This document shows positions 4,579-13,795 of a DNA stretch of 24,277 bases, piece by piece. The notes under the pieces are model-generated. The model was not told the DNA's origin, ran no database searches, and saw nothing but the letters and a program-made list of their open reading frames with translations. A program made the translations under genes and the position numbers. The DNA lies in IMG/VR virus record IMGVR_UViG_3300028920_000262, positions 1-24,277 of that record; one strand, written 5' to 3'. How positions within the stretch are numbered: position 1 is the stretch's first letter; the number at the start of each line of letters is the position of its first letter. Source of the DNA: a virus.

Positions 4579-6480
4579 ATGGCTGAGTTCGGACAGAACA
4601 GATACAAGATTTCAACTGCTCAGGCGTATGATGGGGATAATATCTCTATTGCTGCCCAGGTGGTTGACCCCGTGATGGTCCCAGTTGAGCGTAGGTACAT
4701 TCTGCTGGGAACGGATCCGGATAATCCTACGCCTGAGGTTAGTGGGCAGGAGATATCTCAGCAGCTGGAGTTGCTCGATGGGCAGCTGAAGGCTGGTAAG
4801 CACGTTGATCCAGGTGATGCAAACGAAGTTTATACCAGCGACTACACTGATGCAGTGAACAAGAAGCTGCAGCGAGCCATTCAGTTCACGGGTGCAGATA
4901 TCGGCGGCGAAGGTAACGTCTACAAGAGCATGTTCGTAGATTTGGGAGATAATCCTAAACTGAAAGGTCTTAACGACTTTACGTTTTGTTGCTGGATGCT
5001 TACTGAAACCGATCTTCTTTCTACCTACGTACACGATCCCACTGACGACGAGGACGAGAACCAGTTCACGCTGTTCGGTGGTGTAGGTATGTGGTTCTGG
5101 TTCCACAAGAACACATTAGGGCAGAAGATGATGTTCGCCGCTATGCGGGACGACTATGACCACATAAGTGGTTGGTACTACCGGATGGACGATGTGGGCA
5201 TTGACGTGGATGATGGAGACTGGCACCACATAGCGTTTATTTTTCTACGTTCTTCTGGAACTATGCGCTTCTACCATAATGGCTCAGGTGTGGATATGTC
5301 TCCACAGTCTGGCGTTGGTTGGGATTTAGTGGCTGACCAGGTTAGCCCTACGTTCACGGGCGAGGGACACGTTTGTATTGGCGGCTTCGATCTTGCGAGC
5401 CTTGGCAACGCGAACCACTTTGATATGAGCTGGCATTATATGGGCTGGCTAGACGACGTACGTTTTGGACATGTGGCGTGGTCAGACACGGAGATCGAAG
5501 CCGTCTATAACAGCGGGGATGGGACTGAGTTTGAGGCTGATCCTAACAAAGCCGACGTTGCAGACTGTCAACTGCTGCAAGCTACTTTCGCAGATCCTGA
5601 CGGCGACAAAGTCATCGACAATCCGTATACAGAAAATTACGGAGGAACGGGTCAGCTTAAGGGCACCAAGACAGACACGGAGCTGCACAACTATGACACT
5701 GTCTATGGACCTGGTGGAGTAGGCGTTGAGATTGCTGACTGTTGTTACTTTAAGCCTGGCTGGAATACTCGCATTTACTACGAGAACATTCCTGCACAGG
5801 TTCCTGAGCTAGAGGGCGAGCCTCTGGAGTTTGCGTTATCTTTGTGGATGCGACCAGAAGACGAGACTTTCTATGCTAACACGCGGCTACTGATGTGTAA
5901 GCAAGCCAAGGGTTCTGGGTATAAAGACTGGAGATTGGCTGTAACTGGCGGAAGCTCTAATGACTACTTGGTAAATATAGACTTTAAGTTGTGGGGTGGA
6001 GGAGCTGACAGGTACGTACAGGTGAAGTCTGCTAATCGCTGCTTCCACGAGTTCGATCAGGGTGAAGAAGTAACAACGATAAAGACTCCTATCTGGCGCC
6101 ACATCGTGATAAACGTTCTTGCAGGGCAAAGTAAGAACCCCGCGGATATGATTAAGATCTACGTGGATGGCATACAGGATCGCCAGGTGTGGAGCAAATA
6201 CCACCGATTCAAAGATCCTGAAGATCGCGGAGACCTGGTAGTTGTCGGCGGGAATGTTGGAAACACGAACGGAATGAAAGGCTATATGGCCGACGTTCGG
6301 ATGTTCAACAGAACCCTTTCGTATAATGAGATTCAGTACTTGTACGGAGACGGAACTGGAACCTTCTCTTTGAGTGGTTCTGAGTGGGACGTGCGATACA
6401 AGACGCTGGGATATTGGAAGATGAACGACAATCGGGCAACGTCCCGAGTTCGGAACAACCACTATGCGCCAAGATCCTGA
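4579..6480 (+). CDS. Large protein with two LamG/concanavalin-like lectin domains
   Basis: 633 aa, starting two bases after the previous stop; the ribosome binding site is weak, so translation is probably coupled. After an N-terminal region of about 100 residues that may attach to the virion, two jelly-roll domains of the LamG type follow. The first (about 115-310) has DDGDWHHIAFIF, MRFYHNG, GWLDDVRFG and YNSGDGTE; the second (about 385-620) has WRHIVINVLAG, KIYVDGIQD, GYMADVRMFNRTLS and LYGDGTG. Such domains usually bind carbohydrates with calcium, and in phages they are found on tail fibres and receptor-binding proteins. No signal peptide is present, unlike the LamG protein at 11430. Likely a tail or head fibre that contacts the host surface. 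Confidence 0.7.
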   Translation: MAEFGQNRYKISTAQAYDGDNISIAAQVVDPVMVPVERRYILLGTDPDNPTPEVSGQEISQQLELLDGQLKAGKHVDPGDANEVYTSDYTDAVNKKLQRAIQFTGADIGGEGNVYKSMFVDLGDNPKLKGLNDFTFCCWMLTETDLLSTYVHDPTDDEDENQFTLFGGVGMWFWFHKNTLGQKMMFAAMRDDYDHISGWYYRMDDVGIDVDDGDWHHIAFIFLRSSGTMRFYHNGSGVDMSPQSGVGWDLVADQVSPTFTGEGHVCIGGFDLASLGNANHFDMSWHYMGWLDDVRFGHVAWSDTEIEAVYNSGDGTEFEADPNKADVADCQLLQATFADPDGDKVIDNPYTENYGGTGQLKGTKTDTELHNYDTVYGPGGVGVEIADCCYFKPGWNTRIYYENIPAQVPELEGEPLEFALSLWMRPEDETFYANTRLLMCKQAKGSGYKDWRLAVTGGSSNDYLVNIDFKLWGGGADRYVQVKSANRCFHEFDQGEEVTTIKTPIWRHIVINVLAGQSKNPADMIKIYVDGIQDRQVWSKYHRFKDPEDRGDLVVVGGNVGNTNGMKGYMADVRMFNRTLSYNEIQYLYGDGTGTFSLSGSEWDVRYKTLGYWKMNDNRATSRVRNNHYAPRS

Positions 6481-7972
6481 AACACTCGAGCTGCTGGCTA
6501 AGTGCTATAGCTCTACTGCGGACTTCGCACGGATAGTGTTTCCGGGCCGTTTTAAGTATCCTTTCAGTGACGAGATTCACACGCACATCTTCAAGCTTAC
6601 GGACAATAGAAAGATCCAACTCAAGGCGATTGCTGCTCCTCGTGGAGCTGGAAAGACTTCGATCGTAGGACTCGCAATCCCAGCACGGAAGATTCTATTT
6701 CGGGAAGTTGACTTCTTGGTGTACGTAAGCTCCACAAATACACATGCTGTGCAGCAGACTGAAAACCTAAAGTACGAACTTTCCACGAATCAAACCATCA
6801 AGAAACTCTTCGGTACGACGAAGACAGATAACTGGGCCAAAGACCAGTGGGTAGTTAGGGTGGGTGGAGATGGCGATTCGCACGAGGTAAATGTTCTCCC
6901 CCGCGGTGCTGGCCAGCAGATTCGTGGAAATAACTGGCGAGGCAACAGACCTAATCTCATTATCGTGGATGACCTGGAAGATCCAGAAGAAGTCGTAAAC
7001 GAGGACATTCGGAAGAAACAGAAAACCTGGTTCTTTGCGGATCTCGTAAACGCTGTCAACATGACAGATACAGATTGGGAAATCATAGTCATCGGGACGG
7101 TCCTTCATGAGGCATCTCTCTTAGAGCACCTTCTAAATAACAAGAACTGGGCCAGCACGAGACTCGAGATCTGTGATGATGCGTACTGTTCTAAGTGGCC
7201 CTCGAGATTTACAGATGACCATATTAAGAAAATCGTCTCAGGATATAGAGAAACTGGAGACCTTGACATCTTTGCGCGAGAGTATCGCAATCAGCCTATT
7301 TCGTTTGAAGATGCCACGTTCTCACCAAAACTCTTCAAGTCGTATCGAGAAGGACCGGACTTCAAAGATCGTAATCTCATAAACATCGTTATAGTTGATC
7401 CTGCGAAGTCTGTAAAAATGCACTCAGATGATAGTGCGATTGTAGGAGTTGGTATTGACACACGGGGTCAAGTGATCTACGTTCGGCGCGTTATTGCTGG
7501 CAAGATGTACCCTGAGGAGCTGTATCGAAACATCTTCTCTATGGCAGCTGAACTCAAAGCTCAGACCGTAGCGATTGAGGTAACTTCTTTGCACGAGTTC
7601 ATAACAGCTCCTCTGAAGAACGAGATGATCCGTACAGGCCACATCTTCAATCTGGTCGAGCTGAACGCTCGCAAGTCTAAAGAAGATCGCATTAAGATGC
7701 TCGCTCCCTTGTATCGTCGAGGGATGATATACCACGAAGAAGCTCAGTGCGCGCAGCTAGAATCTCAGCTGATAAGCTTCCCTCGTTCAACTTCTTGGGA
7801 CGTGATGGACGCTCTTGCGTATGTTATCCAAGTCATTGACAAGGGAGATCTATTCTTCCAAGCTGACAACCTTGCGATGGAAGAACTAGCCGAGCAAGAA
7901 GACGACGAGTTTCGGGAGCTTGAGGAATCTTACGACTTTGAAGAGGAACTGGTAGGCTGGCGGTTAACTTAA
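6464..7972 (+). CDS. Terminase large subunit (DNA-packaging ATPase and nuclease)
   Basis: 502 aa, overlapping the preceding gene by 17 bases with a weak ribosome binding site. The N-terminal ATPase has a Walker A-type loop, APRGAGKTS (58-66), and a Walker B, LIIVDDLED (165-173), preceded by RGAGQQIRGNNWRG, a typical TerL segment. The C-terminal RNase H-like nuclease keeps three acidic residues at expected positions: D312 in IVIVDPAKS, E372 in VAIEVT and D449 in DVMDALAY. The protein drives DNA into the procapsid and cuts it at headful or specific sites. Length and motif order fit intact TerL. The TerS-like gene lies about 3.3 kb upstream, separated from it by lysis-like and virion genes. Confidence 0.95.
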   Translation: MRQDPETLELLAKCYSSTADFARIVFPGRFKYPFSDEIHTHIFKLTDNRKIQLKAIAAPRGAGKTSIVGLAIPARKILFREVDFLVYVSSTNTHAVQQTENLKYELSTNQTIKKLFGTTKTDNWAKDQWVVRVGGDGDSHEVNVLPRGAGQQIRGNNWRGNRPNLIIVDDLEDPEEVVNEDIRKKQKTWFFADLVNAVNMTDTDWEIIVIGTVLHEASLLEHLLNNKNWASTRLEICDDAYCSKWPSRFTDDHIKKIVSGYRETGDLDIFAREYRNQPISFEDATFSPKLFKSYREGPDFKDRNLINIVIVDPAKSVKMHSDDSAIVGVGIDTRGQVIYVRRVIAGKMYPEELYRNIFSMAAELKAQTVAIEVTSLHEFITAPLKNEMIRTGHIFNLVELNARKSKEDRIKMLAPLYRRGMIYHEEAQCAQLESQLISFPRSTSWDVMDALAYVIQVIDKGDLFFQADNLAMEELAEQEDDEFRELEESYDFEEELVGWRLT

Positions 7973-7985
7973 CGCTGGTATCTTA

Positions 7986-8010
7986 GTAACATTTTGTTAC
8001 AGAGTTGTGG
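7986..8010 (+). promoter_or_regulatory. Conserved phage intergenic motif, copy before the portal gene
   Basis: GTAACATTTTGTTAC (7986-8000) is a perfect 6-bp dyad with a 3-base centre, followed by AGAGTTGTGG. It fills most of the 46-base gap between TerL and portal and closely matches the copy at 2417-2441. It could be a protein-binding site controlling late transcription. It is not GC-rich and has no T-run, so it is not a standard terminator. Confidence 0.55.
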
Positions 8011-8018
8011 AGTATTAG

Positions 8019-9956
8019 ATGCCAATTACGATTACAGGTTCATCTGGTCTGGGCGGAGCTGGGAGAGATCTTGGGTCGCTGCAGGATAAGGATTATGGCT
8101 ATGTGTATCCGGGTGATCTGGATCTGCGGCCGAGTTCTGATCTGCACAAGAAGCTCGTTAGTGAGATCATGAAGAGAGCTCAGGCTGCCAGGAGCGTGGT
8201 TTCGGATAAGTATGATAGTTGGCAGAAGATCGATGATATGATGAACGCTTATATTCCGCTGGACGAGTTGGAGCAGAAAGAGAAAGATGCGGATGAGCGG
8301 ACACCTATTCAGATATGCGTTCCCGTGGCGTATGCTGCGCGAGAGACGCTCTTAACGTACATGAGCGCAGCTTTTATGAACGGGCCGATCTTTAATTATG
8401 CCCCGGTGGGACCGGAGGATACGTCTAAAGCCGTGAAGCTGACGGCGCTGATTGAGCATCAGGTGACGCAAGGAAAAGCTGCGCTGGAGTTGTTTACGCA
8501 TTGGAAAGATGACTTAACATATGGTCTTGGCGTGGCTCATCCGGCGTGGGAAGTTAGGAAGGCTAAGAGGACGATTCGGCGGACAGAAGAGGGAATTGAC
8601 CCAGTTACGATGCTGCCGACGAGTACTAAGTGGAAAGAGAAAGTGGAGCGGGTTATCTTTGAGGGGAACGTGCTTCATGCGATAGATCCGTATATGTACT
8701 TACCTGACCCGAACGTGCCGGCGGACAAGGTCCAAAGAGGGGAGTTTGTTGGCTGGCTGCGGCGGGATAACAGGATGAATTTGCTGGCGGATGAACAGAC
8801 CGATAAGCAGATGTTCAATGCGAAATACTTGAAACATTTCGATGGGCGGTCTGTGCTGTTTAATGAAGGTGGTTCGCAGAGAAGTGACTTGACTAGGAGT
8901 GGGGATAACTACGATAGCTATACGCATCCTGTTGACTGTGTGTATATGTATCTGAAGATTATCCCGAAAGAGTGGAAGCTGAGTGAGAAGAACGTGCCAG
9001 AGAAGTGGCTGTTTGTTGTGGCAGGGGATACGTTGCTGCTGAAAGCTGCTCCGCTGAACATGGACCATGATATGTTCCCGGTTGGAGTGTGTTCTTCGAA
9101 CTATGATGGCCGGTCAGTTATTCCGTTGAGTAGGATGGAGACGATCTATGGAATGCAAGAACTGCTCAATTGGATGTATAATAGCCACATCACGAACGTC
9201 AGGAAATCCATTAACGATATGCTTGTGTATGATCCGCAGGCTATTTCCACGAAAGATATTACGAACAGGAAGCCCGGTAAACTGATTAGGACTAGAAAGC
9301 CTTTCTGGGGGCGTGGGGTTAAAGATGCTATTATGCAGCTGAATGTGAGTGACGTTACACAAGCTCACGTGTCAGATGCTATTATGATGGCAGATAGTAT
9401 TAACCAGTATAGTGGTGCGACTGATCCGCTGAGAGGAATGTTCAGGAAGACGAGTGAGCGGGTTAGTGCGACGGAAGTGAGCCAAGCTCAGAAGAGTTCG
9501 ATGAGCCGGCTTGAGACAATCGCACGGATAGTGTATATGCAAAGTCATCATGATCTTGCTTATATGTTTGCGAGCCAGACGCAGCAGTTGATGGAACGAG
9601 ACACGAGTCTGAGGGTTCTTGGAGACTTGGCGGAACAGCTTGGGATGGAAACAGATAAGCCTGTTCCGGTTTCGATGGAAGATATCTCGCTGGACTATGA
9701 TGTTGTTCCGCATGATGGAACTATTCCTGGGAACGAGGACCCACAGATCTGGGCACAAGTGTTGCAGACAGTTAGTTCGAGCGAGCAACTGACAGGAGAG
9801 CTGGACGTTGTTAGACTTTTCAGGCACTTGGCAAGACAGATGGGCGCCAAGAACATAAACGATTTTATCAAACGGCGCCCAGTTCAGGCTAATGTGATGC
9901 AGCCAGAGCAGATTGAGCAAGGAGTGCAAGATGGCAACCTCGTTCCCCTCCAGTGA
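8019..9956 (+). CDS. Portal protein (head-tail connector)
   Basis: 645 aa with GGAG six bases before the ATG. It follows TerL and precedes the scaffold, which is the usual place for the portal. The middle of the protein contains WMYNSHITNVRKSINDMLVYDPQ. The C-terminal half contains TDPLRGMFRKTSERVSATEVSQ split over about residues 466-487, a signature of podovirus-type portals where a helix enters the channel, followed by a long helical segment. Twelve copies would form the ring at one capsid vertex through which DNA is packed and ejected. The N-terminal region contains the Trp- and Met-rich helical segment KYDSWQKIDDMMNAYIPLDE, common near the start of these proteins. The length is within the 500-800 residue range of podovirus portals. 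The end overlaps the next gene by 26 bases. Confidence 0.85.
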   Translation: MPITITGSSGLGGAGRDLGSLQDKDYGYVYPGDLDLRPSSDLHKKLVSEIMKRAQAARSVVSDKYDSWQKIDDMMNAYIPLDELEQKEKDADERTPIQICVPVAYAARETLLTYMSAAFMNGPIFNYAPVGPEDTSKAVKLTALIEHQVTQGKAALELFTHWKDDLTYGLGVAHPAWEVRKAKRTIRRTEEGIDPVTMLPTSTKWKEKVERVIFEGNVLHAIDPYMYLPDPNVPADKVQRGEFVGWLRRDNRMNLLADEQTDKQMFNAKYLKHFDGRSVLFNEGGSQRSDLTRSGDNYDSYTHPVDCVYMYLKIIPKEWKLSEKNVPEKWLFVVAGDTLLLKAAPLNMDHDMFPVGVCSSNYDGRSVIPLSRMETIYGMQELLNWMYNSHITNVRKSINDMLVYDPQAISTKDITNRKPGKLIRTRKPFWGRGVKDAIMQLNVSDVTQAHVSDAIMMADSINQYSGATDPLRGMFRKTSERVSATEVSQAQKSSMSRLETIARIVYMQSHHDLAYMFASQTQQLMERDTSLRVLGDLAEQLGMETDKPVPVSMEDISLDYDVVPHDGTIPGNEDPQIWAQVLQTVSSSEQLTGELDVVRLFRHLARQMGAKNINDFIKRRPVQANVMQPEQIEQGVQDGNLVPLQ

Positions 9957-10209
9957 AGAGGCTGAGTTTAAAGGCTCGCTGCAGAACTACTTTGAACTTG
10001 TGCAGAATCCAGCCTACAAAGATATAATGGAGTCTTTGCAGGCTAGACAGACTGCATTGCAAAAGCATTACAGACGTTATGCCGCCGTTGGCGATATGCA
10101 AAATAGTGCGTTACTTGCGGGGAGAGAAGAGGAAATTGAGTTTATTTTAAACTTCGCTGATACAGCGATAGAGAGTCTAGAACAGAAGGAGGACGAAGAG
10201 AATGGCTAG
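9931..10209 (+). CDS. Small helical protein between portal and scaffold, 92 aa
   Basis: The ATG at 9931 has AAGGAG six bases upstream and is preferred to a TTG at 9913. It overlaps the portal gene by 26 bases. The product begins MATSFPSSEEAEFKGSLQNY and is predicted all helical, acidic at both ends, with a coiled-coil-like stretch (LQARQTALQKHYRRY). No known family is recognised. Small helical proteins at this place in podovirus genomes often assist head assembly or scaffold function, but that role is guessed from position only. Confidence 0.7.
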   Translation: MATSFPSSEEAEFKGSLQNYFELVQNPAYKDIMESLQARQTALQKHYRRYAAVGDMQNSALLAGREEEIEFILNFADTAIESLEQKEDEENG

Positions 10210-11050
10210 TGAAGAAGTGACGCCGGTGGAAGAAGAAGTTGTGGAACAAGAAGAGGTGGTAGAGGAGCAGCCTGAGATTGTAGAAGAGGCTGATCCTGAG
10301 TTGGAGATGTTTGCTGATGAGGAGCCGCCTGTTGAAGAAGTGCCTGAGGTGGCGGAAGAGACTCCAGAGGTGGCGGAAGAGCCTGTAGTTGAAGAGGTTG
10401 AGCCTACACAGGAAGAGATGCTGGCGGCTCAAGTTGAAGCTCTTCAGGCGGAATTGCAGAGCTTGGCCGCCTTTCAGCACTCACAGCAATCGACGGAAGT
10501 ACCAGCGAACGTGCAGATGGTGCAGCCGGAAGCTCCGCAGCAGGAAACTCCGACAGTTGAGGCGAATGTTCCCCAGCAACCTGCTCCACAGCCACAAGCT
10601 GCTGCAGAAGTTTTGCCGCTGGTTCAGGCTGAAGAGTATGATCGACTCTTCGCAGAACCAGAAGTGATGAACACAGTGCTGAATCGCACTATGCACGTTG
10701 CGGCGAATCAAGTTCTCCAGCATATTCCTGCGATTGTGCAGAATATTGCTCGGGAGCAGCTAGTTTTGCAGAGTTCTATCGAGGAATTCTACAAACAGAA
10801 CGAGGATTTGCGGCCAGTTTCCAACTATGTTGGTGTTGTGGCGAACGATGTAGTGGCCAAGCACGCTGATTGGAACCTGGCGCAGGTGTTGGATGAGAGC
10901 GCGAAGGTGGTTCGAGCTAAGATGCGGCTGAATAAGAAGCTGGAGAGTGATGCTCCGGCTGTTGCTAAGACTCCGACGGCCCGCGCGACTCCTAAGAAGA
11001 TGAGTGAGGACGAGAAAGCATTCAAAGAGATGCTTGCACTCGATATGTAA
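10202..11050 (+). CDS. Capsid scaffolding protein
   Basis: 282 aa, with GGAGG before the ATG and an 8-base overlap with the previous gene. The N-terminal 80 residues are almost entirely acidic, with repeated VEE, VAEE and PEV units. A Gln/Pro/Ala-rich middle (about 85-145) follows, then a helical C-terminal region of about 130 residues ending in a basic patch (RATPKKMSEDEKAFKEMLAL). Acidic disordered N-terminus, helical core and basic C-terminus is the classic composition of phage scaffolds, which guide capsid assembly and then leave. Position after the portal supports this. The unusual point is that the capsid gene does not follow directly but lies about 6 kb downstream. Confidence 0.8.
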   Translation: MASEEVTPVEEEVVEQEEVVEEQPEIVEEADPELEMFADEEPPVEEVPEVAEETPEVAEEPVVEEVEPTQEEMLAAQVEALQAELQSLAAFQHSQQSTEVPANVQMVQPEAPQQETPTVEANVPQQPAPQPQAAAEVLPLVQAEEYDRLFAEPEVMNTVLNRTMHVAANQVLQHIPAIVQNIAREQLVLQSSIEEFYKQNEDLRPVSNYVGVVANDVVAKHADWNLAQVLDESAKVVRAKMRLNKKLESDAPAVAKTPTARATPKKMSEDEKAFKEMLALDM

Positions 11051-11070
11051 CAAACTAAGGAGAAACGAAG

Positions 11071-11418
11071 ATGGGAAATGTTCTTGCTGAAATGGGAATG
11101 GCGGGTCAGCCCGCTGAAAACGTTAATCGAATTACTGCGACGGGTTCGATTAACGTGTACGACCAGGTGAATATCGTTGACACGTCGAGTGGTGCGGTGG
11201 CTGTGACGCTGCCAAGTGTGGCTGAGGCGAAGGGTCGTCTGTATAGCTTCATTAAGATTGGTGGCGGAACGAACGCGCTGACGCTGCTTACGCTGTCTGA
11301 CGACGCTCCGACTATCACGGCGGTTGAAGCTCTGAGCATGGAAGATGACAACGACGGATGTGTTCTGTACAGCGATGGTATTAGCTGGTGGATCATGGCG
11401 TCGCAGCAAGCGGACTAA
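11071..11418 (+). CDS. Small beta-rich structural protein, 115 aa
   Basis: AAGGAG lies nine bases before the ATG. The protein has a short N-terminal leader (MGNVLAEMGMAGQPAENVN), then a compact beta domain with VAVTLPSVAEAKGRLYSFIK, NALTLLTLSDD and a final GCVLYSDGISWWIMA. Domains of this pattern, with a LPS-containing strand and a final dG-x-W strand, occur in phage capsid decoration and fibre-tip proteins. The C-terminus of the protein at 15946 has a related layout (SATVQFDDGTSM, HWVELA). A head decoration or fibre component is likely. A perfect 12-bp inverted repeat lies inside its coding sequence (11120-11156). No signal peptide. Confidence 0.65.
   Translation: MGNVLAEMGMAGQPAENVNRITATGSINVYDQVNIVDTSSGAVAVTLPSVAEAKGRLYSFIKIGGGTNALTLLTLSDDAPTITAVEALSMEDDNDGCVLYSDGISWWIMASQQAD
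11120..11156 (+). other. Perfect 12-bp inverted repeat inside a coding region
   Basis: ACGTTAATCGAA (11120-11131) and TTCGATTAACGT (11145-11156) are perfect reverse complements with a 13-base loop. They fall at codons 17-29 of the small beta protein, so the mRNA could form a hairpin shortly after the start. Confidence 0.6.
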
Positions 11419-11429
11419 GGATCAGTCTT

Positions 11430-13010
11430 ATGCGGACTCTGTTTTTAGTGGCTCTCGTGTTACTAGCGGGAGCCACTGCTACAGCTTGGACAGGAAGCTC
11501 TGTTTGCGATGAGACTGAAGCTCATTGGAAACTGAATGATAGTGCGTATGGTGTTAACGTAGATGATTCGTCAGGCGTTAACGACGGCTTGCTGCGTGTT
11601 CGTGCTCAGACCAAAGATGTTGCCACGAGCGGTATTGTGGGAACTGGTGGCTTTGCGCTGGCTAGGCAGTGGGTGGATTGTGGAGAAGCTGTTGCTCTAA
11701 ACAATATGTTTGTGAGTGAGCTTTACACGAAGTGGGTGTTCAGTTGCTGGATTCGGACGAAGAGACCTAGCGAGACTATTCTTGCTCAATGGGGAGACTC
11801 GACCGATGATCAGTGTTTTAGGCTCTATATCAATTCCAGTGGTTACGTACAGTTCGAGCAGCGTGATGAGGACGGAGTTTTATATTCTACTGTGGGCCAC
11901 ACTTCAGTTCTTGGCGGAAGTAACTATCATATTGCTGTAGCTATTGAGCCGCCAGATGCGATAGTGTATCTTAACACGCTGAACGATTGTTTGACGACTG
12001 GAACCAGCTCGACGGATTGGGAACAGACGCTTTATCACTTGAGGATTGGAAAAGCGGATGGGTCGTACTATACTGAGGGAGACTTTGTTGGATTGCTGGA
12101 TGACCTTCGTGTGATAAATTGCACGGATTTCTCTACGACAGAGATTGCTCAGGTGGTTGCAGATCTGTATAATAGCGGAGACGGGACGGAAGAGTGCAGC
12201 ACTACTTCTACTGCGGATTTGACTTATGCTGACTACGCGACAACGGCTACGTATGCAACGACTGCTGGAAGCGCGACGACTGCAACGAGTGCGACAAGCG
12301 CAGATACAGCAACGACGGCAAGTGTTGCGCTTGTTGCTCTTACGGCTTCGACCGTTACTAATGCTGCTACCGCGGATTATGCGACAGCTGCTGGGAGCGC
12401 TGGGACGGCTACTACGGCAACTGTGGCACTTGACGCCCAGACGTTGAATGGTGAGAGTGGTAGCGCTTTCGCGGATGCTTCGCATACTCATGCTGCGACA
12501 GATGTGATAAGTGGCACGTTTAGTGATAGTAGAATTCCGACAACTGTGACGAGAGACACTGAGTGGAACTCTGTTGCAAAGATTGAGACAAATACTGGTG
12601 AGGATATTATCACTAGTGATGAGATAGGAGCTTACGATGACTTCACCACGTCTTCCATTACAGGAACAGGTAGTGGGCTTTCTGTTGGAAACCTTGTATA
12701 TCTCGATAGTACGAGTACTTGGACTCTGGCGGATGCTGACACGACTCCTGCGATGGCTGTCGTCACGGACAATTCGACGATAAGAGTGCAGACGGATAAT
12801 ATTTGCTACGTGTGTGTTGACTTGAGTGGTGCTACTATAGGTGATGTGTTGTTCTTGTCCCACTATGCTGGCTACGCGACAAGTGATCTGATGGATGAGC
12901 CAGGGATGTATCAAGTGATTGGTACGAGTCTTGAGACCAGAAGTGGCTCTGGACTTGTTCGGTGTTTGATTTCGATAGATAGAAGCCCAATATGGAGGAA
13001 TGAAGAATGA
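11430..13010 (+). CDS. Secreted LamG/tail-fibre-like protein with signal peptide
   Basis: The start is set at the ATG at 11430, after TAAGGA, because the protein then opens with a clean Sec signal peptide: MRTLFLVALVLLAGATATA, with cleavage before W20. The 526-aa product has a LamG-like jelly roll (about 25-255) with AHWKLNDS, FSCWIR, LLDDLRV and YNSGDGTE, the last shared with the large LamG protein at 4579. A low-complexity Ala/Thr stretch (about 260-337) follows, then the tail-fibre motif LNGESGSAFADASHTHAAT and SGTFSDSRIP, and a beta-rich C-terminal domain. Fibre-type organisation with an export signal is unusual and suggests a protein acting in the envelope or outside the cell. It heads a block of six such genes. 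Confidence 0.7.
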   Translation: MRTLFLVALVLLAGATATAWTGSSVCDETEAHWKLNDSAYGVNVDDSSGVNDGLLRVRAQTKDVATSGIVGTGGFALARQWVDCGEAVALNNMFVSELYTKWVFSCWIRTKRPSETILAQWGDSTDDQCFRLYINSSGYVQFEQRDEDGVLYSTVGHTSVLGGSNYHIAVAIEPPDAIVYLNTLNDCLTTGTSSTDWEQTLYHLRIGKADGSYYTEGDFVGLLDDLRVINCTDFSTTEIAQVVADLYNSGDGTEECSTTSTADLTYADYATTATYATTAGSATTATSATSADTATTASVALVALTASTVTNAATADYATAAGSAGTATTATVALDAQTLNGESGSAFADASHTHAATDVISGTFSDSRIPTTVTRDTEWNSVAKIETNTGEDIITSDEIGAYDDFTTSSITGTGSGLSVGNLVYLDSTSTWTLADADTTPAMAVVTDNSTIRVQTDNICYVCVDLSGATIGDVLFLSHYAGYATSDLMDEPGMYQVIGTSLETRSGSGLVRCLISIDRSPIWRNEE

Positions 13011-13795
13011 GGAACATTATTGTAGTTGCGTTGCTGCTGGTGGTTTCGTACGGATTTGCACAGCCTGTAGCTATCCAGAAAGTGACGGCTAAGAATGTCG
13101 CTACGGTGTGGAATGAGGTTAAGACTTCTCGGACGCTGAAGCAGATTTCAGTTGCAGCGTATGACGCGACGGCTGAAGAGTGCGCTGGTCTGAAGTTTGA
13201 TGATCTTGTAACGACTGAAGCTATTGATGCCTGGAGCGATGCGAACGTGGCGTTGATAGGGAACAAGATATACGGCTCGGCTGAAACGTATGACCCGCGA
13301 GCTATTTGGAGTCTGCAGCGTATAGGTGCTATTACTACTCCACACATCAAAGCTTATGCTGCAGCGCAGTATGCGTATGGCCTGGCGTTGGATGAGAATG
13401 TTGTGGGAATCGGGCAGGCTTTTAGTCAGGCTGCAGAGTTTGCTAAGGGTGAGGCTTGCGAGAACCGGACGCTTATGAACTTGGCGCTATACAAGGCTAG
13501 AGCGTATATCGTGGCGAACCAAGTAAACAAGGGTCTTCTTGTGTACGCCAGAGAAGTAACTCCTATGTGGACCACACGTGATCGGCTGCTGTGGGGCGCG
13601 TGGGAGGACAACCACTTTCCGGTGGACACATTGCCTGACGGCGTACGTGCTAATGTTCGTAAGTTGCTGTTGAGGATGGCAAACGCAGCTGTCACGTTCT
13701 CGGGACAGACAAGTGATGCCGGAAAGGCTGCTAGGGCTAGAGCTCGCGCACAGGTGTATCTGGACAAAGCTGCGATTTATGGAGAAGGCTTGTGA
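13007..13795 (+). CDS. Exported helical protein with signal peptide, 262 aa
   Basis: Overlaps the previous stop (ATGA), with GGAGG upstream. It opens MRNIIVVALLLVVSYGFAQP, a Sec signal peptide with likely cleavage after GFA at residue 18. The mature part is helical and Ala-rich (AYAAAQYAYGLAL, SQAAEFAKGEAC, NLALYKARAYIVANQV), in a pattern like short alpha-solenoid or TPR-type repeats. No family is recognised. Next to it is a similar helical exported protein, so the two may interact or derive from a duplication. Confidence 0.65.
   Translation: MRNIIVVALLLVVSYGFAQPVAIQKVTAKNVATVWNEVKTSRTLKQISVAAYDATAEECAGLKFDDLVTTEAIDAWSDANVALIGNKIYGSAETYDPRAIWSLQRIGAITTPHIKAYAAAQYAYGLALDENVVGIGQAFSQAAEFAKGEACENRTLMNLALYKARAYIVANQVNKGLLVYAREVTPMWTTRDRLLWGAWEDNHFPVDTLPDGVRANVRKLLLRMANAAVTFSGQTSDAGKAARARARAQVYLDKAAIYGEGL

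Noticed and set aside
7986-8000. Dyad after TerL considered as an intrinsic terminator
   Set aside because: The stem is short and AT-rich with no T-run after it; similarity to other intergenic copies points to a binding site instead.
12220-12440. Repetitive ACG/GCG-rich tract that could suggest a CRISPR array or simple repeat
   Set aside because: No fixed repeat/spacer length; the repetition is at the amino-acid level (Ala/Thr fibre-like shaft).
11904-12914. 336-residue minus-strand frame across the LamG/Ala-Thr repeat gene
   Set aside because: Composition is extreme (Ser/Arg/Ile-rich), arising from the repeated GCN/ACN codons on the other strand; no start signals.
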